Notes: generated from the letters alone by a model not told the origin. Positions 23,529 through 33,419 are shown, counted from the first letter of the stretch. The stretch is DNA of 64,000 bases from an uncultured Clostridia bacterium (GCA_934777505.1 CAKVNM010000003.1:1-64000), one strand, 5' to 3'. Made by a program: numbers and translations.

Positions 23529-24509
23529 ATGTTAGATATTTTGGAAGAAATCGAAAAAAACGGCTATCACGATATGAGAAATGATGAAAAACAGTCACAA
23601 ACTTTTGGACTTGAAAACACCGAAAATCAAGTTGATTTAAAGAGCAAGACAACCGGCTATAACGAAGAAGATAGTACTAAAAATGTGCAAGTAATAATAA
23701 TGAAAGTTGTTAACGACTCGTTCAAACTTTCTACCAAAACTTATGAATTAAAAATGCAGGGCAAAACTATGCTTTCGTGGGTTGAAAATGCGGTTAAAGA
23801 CTTTGATGTTAGGGAAGTTGAAATGAATGCAAACGCCGACTTTTTGAGCCTAGCAAAGCAAAACATAAACGGCGAAAAAAAGTATACGCTTGTGCTTTTT
23901 GCGGACGCTCCTTTAATCAAATCGTCAACCGTGAGCGAAATTGTGGAATATTTTGTAATCAAAGACCTTAGCGTGCTAAAATTCACTCGTGGCTATATGT
24001 TCAAAACTCAGTATTTGCTAACAATCGACAAACTTTATGCTCCACAGGTGCAGTACTTTGAAGAAGAAGATTTTATCACTTGCTACAACCTTAAACAATT
24101 TGCTCTTGTTAACGACATTTTAAAATCCAGAATACTATCTTATCATCAAAAAAACGGCGTGGTTATTACTGACCCAGTGTCAACGATAATCGAAGCCGAT
24201 GTTAGCATAGAAGAAGGCGTAAAATTGCTTGCGGGTAGCAAAATTTTGGGCAACAGCGTGATTGAAAAAGGTGCAGTTATTTCCTACAACTCGATTGTTG
24301 ATAGTAGCGTTGTTATGACAAATTCGTTTGTGGAAAATTCTATCATAAAAAACAGTATTATTGGCAAAAATTGCGTTATAAAAAATTATAGCATTGTTGA
24401 GCAAAAAGCGGTGATTGGAGATAATTGCACGCTTTGTGGCTATAACTTGGTCAAATCAAAAAGCCTTTTGGAAGGCGTTACGCTTGAAGAATACGAAAAG
24501 CGTTTGTAA
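23529..24509 (+). CDS. GlmU-like protein lacking the nucleotide-binding loop
   Basis: The 326-residue protein sits immediately before pth and mfd, where many Bacillota carry glmU. From about residue 53 it aligns in pattern with GlmU: VIIMKVV replaces the VILAAG start, KMQGKTMLSWV matches the GKPML region, and FADAPLI matches the GDTPLI metal-Asp strand. The GxGTRM loop that binds UTP is absent, replaced by NDSFKLSTKT. A left-handed beta-helix with hexapeptide-like repeats follows (about 218-305) but is short and lacks an obvious acetyltransferase active site. GlmU normally makes UDP-GlcNAc; this copy is probably a pseudoenzyme or has a new role. AGGAG precedes the ATG. An added N-terminal 50 residues are polar and unrecognised. 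Confidence 0.7.
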   Translation: MLDILEEIEKNGYHDMRNDEKQSQTFGLENTENQVDLKSKTTGYNEEDSTKNVQVIIMKVVNDSFKLSTKTYELKMQGKTMLSWVENAVKDFDVREVEMNANADFLSLAKQNINGEKKYTLVLFADAPLIKSSTVSEIVEYFVIKDLSVLKFTRGYMFKTQYLLTIDKLYAPQVQYFEEEDFITCYNLKQFALVNDILKSRILSYHQKNGVVITDPVSTIIEADVSIEEGVKLLAGSKILGNSVIEKGAVISYNSIVDSSVVMTNSFVENSIIKNSIIGKNCVIKNYSIVEQKAVIGDNCTLCGYNLVKSKSLLEGVTLEEYEKRL

Positions 24510-24518
24510 GGAGAAAAT

Positions 24519-25049
24519 ATGATTTTAATCGTTGGACTAGGCAATCCAGAAAAACAGTACGACAACACTTATCATAATGTTGGGTTTATGGTTATTGACG
24601 CCCTAGCAGAAAAGTATGATTTTAGACTTAGCAAAAACAAGTGCAAAAGCATGATTTTTGAAGGTAGAATTTTGGGCGAAAAAGTGGTGGTGGCAAAACC
24701 GTTAACTTATATGAACCATAGTGGCGAAGCCGTGGTGGAGTTAACCAGAAGTTTTAAGCCCGACAAAACTTTGATTGTGTATGACGACATCGACATTGAA
24801 AAAGGCAAAACAAGGTTTAGACAAAAGGGCAGTGCAGGCACTCACAACGGAATGAGAAGCATTGTGAGTCTTATGGGAACAGAAGATATTGCAAGACTTC
24901 GTGTTGGAACAAAGAGTGAACAAAAGGTCTACGACCTAGCCGACTATGTACTATCAAAAATTGATATGCAGTCGCTTGAAAAAATCGACACTGCGATTGA
25001 CGAGAGCGTTGACACAATCGAAAAATTCATTCAAAACAAGTTAAATTAG
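24519..25049 (+). CDS. pth: peptidyl-tRNA hydrolase
   Basis: The 176-residue enzyme frees tRNA from peptidyl-tRNA that has dropped off ribosomes. The N-terminus MILIVGLGNPEKQYDNTYHN contains catalytic His 19 and the GLGNP motif. KPLTYMNHSGEAV and YDDIDIEKGKTRFRQKGSAG, given as YDDIDIEKG and RQKGSAGTHNG, are the other family blocks, with Asp in DDID and the conserved Asn of HNG. Length is close to the usual 185-190. AAGGAG lies upstream. It is ten bases downstream of the glmU-like gene and directly followed by mfd, the conserved Bacillota gene order. Confidence 0.96.
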   Translation: MILIVGLGNPEKQYDNTYHNVGFMVIDALAEKYDFRLSKNKCKSMIFEGRILGEKVVVAKPLTYMNHSGEAVVELTRSFKPDKTLIVYDDIDIEKGKTRFRQKGSAGTHNGMRSIVSLMGTEDIARLRVGTKSEQKVYDLADYVLSKIDMQSLEKIDTAIDESVDTIEKFIQNKLN

Positions 25050-25058
25050 TTGGAAGAT

Positions 25059-28000
25059 ATGTTAAAAGAACTTTTAGAAAAAACAAATAGCACCAGTTCG
25101 TTACTCTCACTTTTTTTGGATATTGAGTCCAAAAAAAATGTGAGTATTTTTGATATCAGTTTGGGTGCAAAAAGTTGGATTTTAAAAGAAATTAATCAAA
25201 AAATTTTGTATGTAACCGAAAGTTTTGACACGCAAAACAAACTAAAAAATCAACTCACAAGTTTTGGCAAAAGAGTGGAACTAATCAACTCTATCGACTA
25301 CGACCTAAAAGTTAGTGCTTATAAAAATGATGAAAGCCAGAAAAAGTTGATTGCGTCACTGTGCAAAATTGCACTTGAGAAGGTTGACGCAGTTATTGTT
25401 TCGCCAAAAATATTGCTTGCAAAATTGCCAACCTTGGAAAACTTAAAAAAGCATATTTTAAATTTTGAAGTGGGCAAGGAGTACGACATAAAAGATGTTA
25501 CAAACTTGCTTTTGTCTAGTTGCTACAAAAAAGTAGAAATGGCGGAAAACGAAGGCGAGTTTGCTGTTCGTGGCGATATTATTGATGTTTTTTCGCTTGG
25601 CGAAAGTTTGCCATACAGGCTCGAATTTTTTGGTGATGAACTGGAAAGCATTTCGTCATATAATTTGCAAAATTATTCCAAGATAGAAAATTTTGATAAT
25701 ATTAGTATTTTCCCAAGCACGCTGTGCTTTATTGAGAATAAATCTCAATTATATTTAGACCTTGATATGCTTAGTCAAAATGCTTCAAAAAAACTGTCTA
25801 GTGAAGACTTAATGAGACTAAGAACCAATATCGAAGATATCAAATTTAGGCTAGAAAACAACAGCATATCGGGGCTAGAAAATTTTGTTTCTCCGTTTCT
25901 TAATTATCAAGACAATATTTTGTCATTTTTGCCAGCAGAATATGTTTGCGTATTTGACGATGTAAAGCAGATTGTCGACAAACTAAACACTTCGCATTTG
26001 GAGTTTATGCAAAGTTTTTCGCTGTTATATAAAAGCGGGGACGCATTTGAAAAACACAAGGGTTTGATATTTGAACCAAGCAAAGTGTTTTTTAGCAAAC
26101 ACCAAAAAATTTCGTTCCAAAATATCAACACAAGCAACAAGATTTTTTCGCCCGACAAAGTGTATAATTTTAGACAATCGAGTGTTACAAATTTTTATGG
26201 CAACTATGAACTTTTGCTTGACGAGTTAACATACTACCTAGAATTTAAAAACACCGTTATTATTTTTGCAAAAGACGAGTCAACAGCGGTCTACTTGCAA
26301 AACTTTTTGTCGTCAAAAAAAATGCTCAGCAATATTGTTAGCAAAGCATCACTGGCAAAACTTAGGGAAGTAAATATTGTTCCACAGCAAGTTTTGTTTG
26401 GAGCAGTGTTTGTTGAAGACAAAATTGCAATCATTGGAACAAACGAACTAATCGGCAAACAAGATGTTGTAAAGACTGCAAAAAAGACAAGACGAGAAGT
26501 ATTCTCTTTGCCAAAAATCGGCGACTATGTTGTTCACGAAAAGTATGGAATTGGCAAATGCGTTGGCATTGAAAGACGAAAATTTGCTGGATTTGAAAAG
26601 GACTACATTGCTCTTGAATATGCGGGCGGAGATAGACTTTATGTTCCAACCGAACAAATGGACTTAATCACGAGTTATGTGTCGTCCACGCAAAATCAAA
26701 AGTTATCAAGACTCGGTACGCAGGAATTTCAAAGAGTAAAAGAAAAAGTTAAGTCAAGCGTAAAAGAAATGGCGTTTAGTTTGCTTACGCTCTATGCTTC
26801 CAGACAGCAAACCAAGGGCTTTAAGTACGCCGAAGATGACGAACTAACCAAAGAATTTGAAAACGCATTTCCGTTTACAGAAACGCAAGACCAACTTGAA
26901 GCAATTAAGCAAATCAAAGACGACATGACCAAAGGAAAACTTATGGACAGGCTTGTGTGCGGAGATGTTGGCTATGGCAAAACCGAAGTTGCCCTAAGAG
27001 CAATTTTCAAAGCAGTGCAGTCGGGCAAGCAAGTTGCGTTTTTAGCGCCAACAACCATACTTTCTCAGCAACATTTCAACACTTGCTACGCCAGAATGAA
27101 TGGTTTTATGGTCAATGTTGCGGTTCTAAACCGATTTAAGTCGGCAAAGGAGCAAAAGCAGATAATCAAAGACACCAAAGAAGGCAAAGTCGATGTTTTG
27201 GTCGGCACTCACAGACTTCTAAGTAAAGATGTTGAGTTTAAAGATTTGGGACTGCTTGTGCTTGACGAAGAACAGCGTTTTGGCGTTCAAGACAAAGAAA
27301 AAATCAAAAATCTAAAACGCAATGTTGATGTTCTAACGCTCAGCGCAACTCCAATTCCACGAACGCTTCACATGAGCCTTAGCGGGATTAGAGATATCAG
27401 CCTTATAACAACACCACCCGAAGGTAGATTGCCAGTTCAAACTGTCGTTACTGAATATAGCGATGTTTTGATGCAAGAAGCATTAACAAAAGAACTCAAT
27501 CGTGGCGGACAGGCTATTGTTGTTTATAACAGCATCGAAAATATCTACACTCTTGCCGAAAAAGTCAAAAGCCTTGTTGGAGATGACTTTAAGGTGGGCG
27601 TGGCTCATGGTCAAATGGACGAAAAAACGCTGGAAAATGCAATCTATAATTTGTATAACGGCGACACTGATATTTTGGTTTCTACAACCTTGATTGAAAA
27701 CGGCATAAATTTGCCAAACGCAAACACTTTGATTGTTAAAGACGCCGACAGACTGGGACTATCTCAACTTTATCAGTTAAGGGGCAGAGTTGGCAGAAGC
27801 ACAAGACTAGGATACGCATACTTTACTTATGAAAAAAACAAGGTTATGACCGAAGATGCCTACAAACGCCTTAACGCTCTAATGGAGTTTACGGAACTTG
27901 GCAGTGGATTTAAAATTGCCATGCGAGATTTGGAAATCCGTGGCTGTGGCAATGTTATGGGCAAAGAGCAACATGGTCACATGGACAAAGTTGGATATGA

Positions 28001-28511
28001 TATGTATTGCAAACTTCTTAACGAAGCGGTTGCCGAACTCAAAGGCGAACAACTCAAAACTGCTCGTGAAGTCAAAATTGATATTGCACTCAACGCCTTT
28101 ATTCCAAACAACTATATTTTGGATAGCGATGCAAGATTTAGAGTTTATAACCTTCTTTTAGCCATAAAGAGCGAGCAAGACAGAGTAAAAGTGCTTGATA
28201 ATATCAAGGAAATGTACGGCAAAAATCTTCCACAAGAACTTGAAAACTTGTCAAAGATTTCACTTTTAAGATACTACGCACAAAATTTAGGTGTTAGTAG
28301 AATACAAATCAATTCTCAAAAGTGCATTGTTGAATTTTACGAAAAGCAGTCGCTTGTTAACGACAGGCTAACAAAAGCACTAGCAAAAAGTGGACTTAAC
28401 TATGTATTAAACTTTAATCAATTACCAATAATTAGTTTTAACGAAAATTCGCTTTCGGTTACAAAGTTGCTGGAAAAACTAATTTTGCTCTTTAAAGATT
28501 GCGTGGCTTAG
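25059..28511 (+). CDS. mfd: transcription-repair coupling factor Mfd
   Basis: The 1,150-residue translocase removes RNA polymerase stalled at DNA damage and recruits UvrA. An N-terminal UvrB-like region is followed by the RNA polymerase-interacting domain (about 480-550, including VVHEKYGIGKCVGIERR) and a RecG-like motor with Walker A GDVGYGKT at 635-642 and DEEQRFG from Asp 736. The TRCF motif segment and C-terminal UvrA-blocking domain are present. The ATG at 25059 has GGAAG very close upstream; a TTG at 25050, right after the pth stop, is an alternative start adding three residues. It is cotranscribed with pth. Confidence 0.96.
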   Translation: MLKELLEKTNSTSSLLSLFLDIESKKNVSIFDISLGAKSWILKEINQKILYVTESFDTQNKLKNQLTSFGKRVELINSIDYDLKVSAYKNDESQKKLIASLCKIALEKVDAVIVSPKILLAKLPTLENLKKHILNFEVGKEYDIKDVTNLLLSSCYKKVEMAENEGEFAVRGDIIDVFSLGESLPYRLEFFGDELESISSYNLQNYSKIENFDNISIFPSTLCFIENKSQLYLDLDMLSQNASKKLSSEDLMRLRTNIEDIKFRLENNSISGLENFVSPFLNYQDNILSFLPAEYVCVFDDVKQIVDKLNTSHLEFMQSFSLLYKSGDAFEKHKGLIFEPSKVFFSKHQKISFQNINTSNKIFSPDKVYNFRQSSVTNFYGNYELLLDELTYYLEFKNTVIIFAKDESTAVYLQNFLSSKKMLSNIVSKASLAKLREVNIVPQQVLFGAVFVEDKIAIIGTNELIGKQDVVKTAKKTRREVFSLPKIGDYVVHEKYGIGKCVGIERRKFAGFEKDYIALEYAGGDRLYVPTEQMDLITSYVSSTQNQKLSRLGTQEFQRVKEKVKSSVKEMAFSLLTLYASRQQTKGFKYAEDDELTKEFENAFPFTETQDQLEAIKQIKDDMTKGKLMDRLVCGDVGYGKTEVALRAIFKAVQSGKQVAFLAPTTILSQQHFNTCYARMNGFMVNVAVLNRFKSAKEQKQIIKDTKEGKVDVLVGTHRLLSKDVEFKDLGLLVLDEEQRFGVQDKEKIKNLKRNVDVLTLSATPIPRTLHMSLSGIRDISLITTPPEGRLPVQTVVTEYSDVLMQEALTKELNRGGQAIVVYNSIENIYTLAEKVKSLVGDDFKVGVAHGQMDEKTLENAIYNLYNGDTDILVSTTLIENGINLPNANTLIVKDADRLGLSQLYQLRGRVGRSTRLGYAYFTYEKNKVMTEDAYKRLNALMEFTELGSGFKIAMRDLEIRGCGNVMGKEQHGHMDKVGYDMYCKLLNEAVAELKGEQLKTAREVKIDIALNAFIPNNYILDSDARFRVYNLLLAIKSEQDRVKVLDNIKEMYGKNLPQELENLSKISLLRYYAQNLGVSRIQINSQKCIVEFYEKQSLVNDRLTKALAKSGLNYVLNFNQLPIISFNENSLSVTKLLEKLILLFKDCVA

Positions 28512-28542
28512 CAAAAAAAATGAAAATTTAACTATCAAGTAT

Positions 28543-28572
28543 TTGATTTTTGAGTGCAAGATAGTATATAAT
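28543..28572 (+). promoter_or_regulatory. promoter of the PpiC-like lipoprotein gene
   Basis: TTGATT, 18 bases, TATAAT, about 35 bases before the GTG start. Confidence 0.6.
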
Positions 28573-28606
28573 AGGGTGTTTATAATAATTTAATGGAGTA
28601 TTTACA

Positions 28607-30382
28607 GTGAAGAAATTTGTATTTAGTTTAGTCATTATGTTTATGTGTGCAGTCACAGTATTTAGTGGTTGTGCATTGGTGCAAACAAACAGCAACAAAC
28701 TTGCTGACAGCGTTTGCGCAAAAGTTGGAGAAACAACAATAACAAGACGAGACCTTGTTAACTACTATATCGCAGTGCTAAATCAAGGCTATCAATATTC
28801 AATCGAAGACTTGCTAGAAGAACTTATCAATCAAAAATTGATTGTTGAAGATGTTAAAAACAACCTTGCTTCTTATGTTAGCCCAATGGGAGAAGGAGTT
28901 GAACTAAACGGAACAACTTTGAAAGACATCAAAAACAAAGCATATTACAATAAGGCAATGCAACAAGTTTACGACTACCTTGACGGACAAATTTTGAATT
29001 ATGAAAATTCAATCCGTGCAGCAAGGGGCGAAAGCAAGATTGTTGAAGACGAAAAATCTTCTACAAAAACAGACTACGACAAAGAAAGTTTGTATGAAAG
29101 CAAAGTTGAAAAAAATAGTAGCAACCAAATCGTATTAAAATTTGATAAGGTGGAATTTGAAGACAAAATCGTTGGCGAAAATTCTAGCACTTATGGCTAC
29201 AACTACCTTTCAATCGACCACGGCGACCCAGCAACAAGACAACTTGCTTACGAAAGATTTATTCAAGCATTAATTCGTAACGAAAAAGGCAAAAACCTTG
29301 ATATAAACGAACAAAATGTTTTAAATAGAGAAATTGAAAGAGTATTCAAAATCTACGAAGAACAACAATATCTTGATTTCTTCCAAAAAAAATATCAAAG
29401 AGAAACAGATTTAAACCTAACCGCAGTTGTTAACAGATACAAACAACTTGTTAGAGAAAGTTATTCACAATATGCTCTTGAAGGTGACAACGCATACTCA
29501 ACTTATGTTAAAGCAATGCAAAGCGATTCAAGTGCAGTGTTCTATCACCCTTATGCAAGTAAAACAGACGGCAAAGGATTTATCAAAGTTGCCCATGTTC
29601 TAATCAAGTTCACAGACGAACAACTTGCAGACACCGAAAATGATGATTACCTTTCTTACAAGGAAATCATGGAAATCGAAGACGAAACAGAAAAACAAAA
29701 TGCTCTTGAAGCATGGAAACAAAACTGCTCAGGCAAAGCAAGATACTTGCTAGAAGACGAAAATGAAGATGCTTCTCATCTTGCTGGCAACGAATACGGC
29801 GAAAACATTGACTACATGACAATTTTTAGCGAAATTCAATCAGCACTTAACGCTTGCACATCTTTGCAAGAAAAAGCAGAAGTGTTCAATAATTTTGTTT
29901 ATAAGTACAGTCAAGACAAAGGTTCAATCAACCCATCAAAATTCACTTACTACTCAGTTTCTATTGACGACACAGTTGAAGAAAGTTGGGTTAAAGAATT
30001 TGCAGACGCTGCAAGAGAAGCCTATAAAACAGATGGTGAAGGCAGTTTGTCCGCTCCAATCTATGTTAACAATGTTACATTTGACGATAACGGAAGCGTA
30101 AAAGAAGGCACTTATGCAGGCTATCATATGATTTTCGTGCTTGACGAATACGACGACCTTTGCGATATCAACTCGCTAGAAAATCTTGGTGCAGACTTTG
30201 CAGAAACTTTGTATAACACAAGAGTTATGCTTGGTGTAGAAGAAAAATCGTTGTTCGACTTAATCTACGACTCACTTTCTCTTGATGACTATTCAACATT
30301 TAGACAAAACAGAGTTAAAGATTTTAAACAAGATGTTAAAATCGTTTACTACAAATCAAATTACGAAGATTTAATTTCTTAG
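28607..30382 (+). CDS. SurA/PrsA-like foldase lipoprotein
   Basis: The 591-residue protein begins at GTG with GGAG upstream. Its signal peptide ends FSGC, making Cys 22 the lipidation site, so it should sit on the outer face of the membrane. Residues about 35-110 resemble the N-terminal chaperone region of SurA/PrsA (AKVGETTITRRDLVNYY, EELINQKLIVEDV). A parvulin-like segment begins near 328 with GFIKVAHVLIKF, the usual opening of PpiC domains. The domain is interrupted by long acidic insertions, so peptidyl-prolyl isomerase activity is uncertain. It would help fold proteins emerging from the SecA-driven pathway. The protein is longer than typical PrsA of about 290 residues. Confidence 0.75.
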   Translation: MKKFVFSLVIMFMCAVTVFSGCALVQTNSNKLADSVCAKVGETTITRRDLVNYYIAVLNQGYQYSIEDLLEELINQKLIVEDVKNNLASYVSPMGEGVELNGTTLKDIKNKAYYNKAMQQVYDYLDGQILNYENSIRAARGESKIVEDEKSSTKTDYDKESLYESKVEKNSSNQIVLKFDKVEFEDKIVGENSSTYGYNYLSIDHGDPATRQLAYERFIQALIRNEKGKNLDINEQNVLNREIERVFKIYEEQQYLDFFQKKYQRETDLNLTAVVNRYKQLVRESYSQYALEGDNAYSTYVKAMQSDSSAVFYHPYASKTDGKGFIKVAHVLIKFTDEQLADTENDDYLSYKEIMEIEDETEKQNALEAWKQNCSGKARYLLEDENEDASHLAGNEYGENIDYMTIFSEIQSALNACTSLQEKAEVFNNFVYKYSQDKGSINPSKFTYYSVSIDDTVEESWVKEFADAAREAYKTDGEGSLSAPIYVNNVTFDDNGSVKEGTYAGYHMIFVLDEYDDLCDINSLENLGADFAETLYNTRVMLGVEEKSLFDLIYDSLSLDDYSTFRQNRVKDFKQDVKIVYYKSNYEDLIS

Positions 30383-30408
30383 AAAAAAGGCTTTTTAGCC
30401 TTTTTTTG
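30383..30408 (+). terminator. terminator of the PpiC-like lipoprotein gene
   Basis: AAAAGGCT and AGCCTTTT form an eight-base stem with a TTTT loop, followed by T. Confidence 0.8.
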
Positions 30409-30482
30409 TTTTTTTAACATAAATTTTACGACAATAATATATATAGTAAATGCTCTTTATGTTATTATATTTCAAATAAAAC

Positions 30483-30511
30483 TTGACAATTTTCTAATTA
30501 AATAGTAACAT
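30483..30511 (+). promoter_or_regulatory. promoter of the MprF/AglD-like gene
   Basis: TTGACA, 17 bases, TAACAT. ATG 30527 is 15 bases after the -10 box, so the leader would be only about eight bases and has no Shine-Dalgarno sequence. Confidence 0.65.
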
Positions 30512-30526
30512 GGTTTTGTTGATATT

Positions 30527-32068
30527 ATGGGTAGAAAAAAACAACGCACATTTACTGTCAAAAGTTATAAAACAATGAAAGGCAGACAGTTATTTTTTAT
30601 CAAGAGTAAGACATATATAAAGTCTTACTATTTTAACCGCAATAAACGATATTTCCAGTATAAAAGTGACGACCCAAGATTTAAAAGTTGTTCCATAAAA
30701 TATAAGTACGAACTTGAAGATTTAAAGCAAGCCGAGAAATCGGTGACAAAAGAAAAAACCAAAAAGAAAAAACTTTGGAGTTGGTTAATCGTTTTTGTAA
30801 ACATCGCAGTTGTTGCAATCATTTTTGCAAATCAGTTTGCTAGTGGCGAAGCGGTTGGTTTTTTTGACCTTTTTAAACAGCCAGCCAACTGGTCATATCT
30901 TGGAATTGCTCTGCTTCTTACTATTGCTAGCATGGTGCTAGACGCAACAAAAACATATAACCTTATTTGGATTTCAACTCATAGGCACAGACCATTTTTG
31001 GCGTATAAATCAACAGCACTTTGTAGATACTACGATGCAATCACTCCAATGAGTACGGGTGGCGAACCTTTCCAAATTTACTATCTTAAAAATCGTGGCG
31101 TTAGGGGTGAGGTCGCAACAAGTATTCCTATTGTAAAATCACTATTTTGGCAAATAGGAAACTCTATTATCGCAGTGTTCTTCTTGCTTTTTAACAGCGG
31201 GGCTTACGCAAACAAAAATCCAATTATTATCACAATAGCATGGATTTCTGTTGCATTCAATGTGATTGTTCTTTCGGTTATCTTTATGCTTTCACTCAGC
31301 AAAAAGATTGGGCCAAGAATTGTTATCGGCGTTCTAAAATTACTAGCAAAAATGCACATTATCAAAAACTATCAATTAACTTTTAGAAAAGTTATGCGAT
31401 TTGTTTTAAACTATCAAACTTGTATGCGTTCGTTCGCTTCCAATATTTTCACAGTGCTACTTCAACTTGTTTTGGCAATGGGCGAAATTTTGGTGGTACT
31501 ACTGATTCCATACTTTGTTTACAGAACATTCCCAGCCGCTGGAACAAACTACTCCGCTGTTGATATCATGACAATGACAGTAATTTGTAACATGGTTAGT
31601 TTTATTATTCCTATTCCGGGTGGAGCAGGTGCGGCGGAGTTTTCATTTCTTACAATGTTTGAATCACTCTTTCCAGCAGATGTAAAAGTTTGGGCTCTTC
31701 TAATTTGGAGAATTTTGACTTATTACAGCATCTTGATTAGGGGTATTTTGATTACGATTTATGACGGCGTTTACGGCAACAAAAAATCGGAAGCACTTGT
31801 TCAATCAGGTTACTTTACAGAAAAAATCCATTTTTCAATGATAAAGCGAAAACAACTAAAATCCAGACAGCGAGAAAATCAACTAAAACAGACTGCAAAA
31901 GAGCAAGCAAAATTGCAAGCAAGTGAGCAGGCTCAAAATCAAAGTCAGGAAAATTATACTCAGCCAGTCGAAACTGCGGAAAGTCAACCAGAAGTTGTAG
32001 CCGATAGTGCTACGATTGAAACTTCCAAACCAAAAAAAGAAAGAAAATCAAAAAAGCGTACTGAATAA
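30527..32068 (+). CDS. MprF/AglD-type membrane protein (flippase-like domain)
   Basis: The 513-residue protein has a basic cytoplasmic N-terminus (about 1-80), then seven or eight membrane helices forming the lysylphosphatidylglycerol-synthase transmembrane (UPF0104) domain. Family landmarks seen are TPMSTGGEPFQIYYLKNRGV (residues near 175-195) and IPIPGGAGAAEF near 363. In MprF this domain flips aminoacylated lipid; alone, as here, it is linked to lipid or polyprenyl-glycan transport. The C-terminal 80 residues are charged, Gln/Lys/Glu-rich and disordered. No aminoacyl-transferase domain is present, so it is not complete MprF. It is monocistronic, and its stop codon lies within the terminator hairpin. 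Confidence 0.85.
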   Translation: MGRKKQRTFTVKSYKTMKGRQLFFIKSKTYIKSYYFNRNKRYFQYKSDDPRFKSCSIKYKYELEDLKQAEKSVTKEKTKKKKLWSWLIVFVNIAVVAIIFANQFASGEAVGFFDLFKQPANWSYLGIALLLTIASMVLDATKTYNLIWISTHRHRPFLAYKSTALCRYYDAITPMSTGGEPFQIYYLKNRGVRGEVATSIPIVKSLFWQIGNSIIAVFFLLFNSGAYANKNPIIITIAWISVAFNVIVLSVIFMLSLSKKIGPRIVIGVLKLLAKMHIIKNYQLTFRKVMRFVLNYQTCMRSFASNIFTVLLQLVLAMGEILVVLLIPYFVYRTFPAAGTNYSAVDIMTMTVICNMVSFIIPIPGGAGAAEFSFLTMFESLFPADVKVWALLIWRILTYYSILIRGILITIYDGVYGNKKSEALVQSGYFTEKIHFSMIKRKQLKSRQRENQLKQTAKEQAKLQASEQAQNQSQENYTQPVETAESQPEVVADSATIETSKPKKERKSKKRTE

Positions 32069-32084
32069 TCAGTATGCTTTTTTT
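32055..32084 (+). terminator. terminator of the MprF/AglD-like gene
   Basis: GCGTACTGA and TCAGTATGC form a stem with one G:T-type pair and loop ATAA, followed by seven T. Confidence 0.8.
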
Positions 32085-32251
32085 GTGCATATTTACTAAG
32101 CAGTGATTTTGTGTTTTGAAAACTATTTTGTAAAATTTTCGCACCTTAAAATAATATTTATGCTTCTTGTGATTAATAAATTATTTCTATTGCAATTAGT
32201 CAATTTACTCAATAAGTTTTTATCAAAGAGAAATAATTTTACACACTTTTA

Positions 32252-33307
32252 TTATATTTTAACGGGTCTAGCGTTATCATACACACTCACGCAGTCGAAA
32301 AATTGCTTGTACTCGTCTTGGTGATGTCTTAGCGAAAAGCCGTCAAGGGGTCGTCTGTCCATAAATAGCACTTGATTTTGCTTTGTGGCTTTAAAAGGAT
32401 AGTAGGAATAAAAGTACTTGTCGCCAACTCCGCAGAACAGTTGAAATCCGTCATCAATTAGCATTTGATGTTTTGCCGAAACTTTGCCGTCTACCAAAAT
32501 TTCGTTCTCGCCATAAGGGTAGACATAAATATTGGTTTTGCCAATGATTGGCTCAACTTCGGCTTTCCAGTTTTCAACTTCCGTTCTAAATATGGCAGTG
32601 GATACTTTTTTCATATGATAATGCCCGTAGGAATGGCAGGCAAAGTAGTAGCCGTCACGCTTTAATGCGTCAACAACTTTTTTAGCCTGCGATAGTTCCG
32701 TTTTGTTTCCTGTTTGTGTTCTATATCCCAAAATGCCGTCATATCCAGTCAAACATAGCATGGCCTTTGCACCATTGTGCGAAAAATCTGGGTGCAACTT
32801 GATAAAATTGTTGATTACGGAAACAAATTCTCGTTCGTAGTCCAACTTGCCGTCAATTACCGAACACAGCGTACCAGTACTGTCAACTGTGATTTTGTCC
32901 GCCATGCCAAGGTGCATTTTGCGGTGGTCGTAGTTAACATCGTCAACGGATAGCACAAGTGGCTTTTTGCCCTTGTTAACTTTTATGCTCTTTTTAACTG
33001 CCACTCCGTTTTTTATTTCAAAGCAGTCGTTAAGATTTACTAAAACATAATTGTTATCGTAAAGCGAAGTCAAAATTTTTTTAAATTCTTCGGTGGTCAA
33101 ACAGTCTGTGTCGTAGTCTTTTGCCATAAAATTGTTTTTATTGAATGCTTTTTTGGAGTCTACAACAAGGCAGTGTGTGAACAAGTGTTCAACTTCGCTA
33201 ATATCTGCAAATACCACTTTTTGCGGGCTTTGCATGGCAAAACTAGCGCAAATTGTTGCAACTATCATTACAAAACAAATCAGTCCATTTTGCCAAAATT
33301 TTTTCAT
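32252..33307 (-). CDS. exported polysaccharide deacetylase-like protein 2
   Basis: The 351-residue paralog of the protein encoded at 5493-6557 has a signal peptide of about 34 residues ending near VVFADI, and the same order of motifs: LSVDDVNYD for the metal Asp strand, LCLTGYDGILGYR, then ACHSYGHYH for the His motif, and a C-terminal segment FSLRHHQDEYKQFFD matching RNYRKEYSKFFD. The first catalytic motif departs from TFDDG in the same way as the paralog, which marks a subfamily. It probably acts on a surface glycan outside the membrane. No Shine-Dalgarno sequence is seen. It is 27 kb from its paralog and convergent with the MprF/AglD-like gene. Confidence 0.72.
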   Translation of the reverse strand: MKKFWQNGLICFVMIVATICASFAMQSPQKVVFADISEVEHLFTHCLVVDSKKAFNKNNFMAKDYDTDCLTTEEFKKILTSLYDNNYVLVNLNDCFEIKNGVAVKKSIKVNKGKKPLVLSVDDVNYDHRKMHLGMADKITVDSTGTLCSVIDGKLDYEREFVSVINNFIKLHPDFSHNGAKAMLCLTGYDGILGYRTQTGNKTELSQAKKVVDALKRDGYYFACHSYGHYHMKKVSTAIFRTEVENWKAEVEPIIGKTNIYVYPYGENEILVDGKVSAKHQMLIDDGFQLFCGVGDKYFYSYYPFKATKQNQVLFMDRRPLDGFSLRHHQDEYKQFFDCVSVYDNARPVKI

Positions 33308-33419
33308 ATTTATAGTTTGCGTGGGTGGATTAAAAAAATGCGATTCGCTTTCTAAAAAATTCGCTAAATTTTTCCAAAAACAGACCTTTTTATACTACGC
33401 CACATTTTGTTAATAGTGC

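Noticed and set aside
24926..24940. Short identity between the duplicated spacer and the pth coding region
   Set aside because: Only about 12 bases match (CGACCTAGCCGA), which includes a repeat base and is too short for a protospacer.
25733..25749. TTGAGA...TCTCAA dyad resembling the Fur-box-like palindrome
   Set aside because: It has a five-base centre that does not match the 7-1-7 pattern and lies deep inside mfd.
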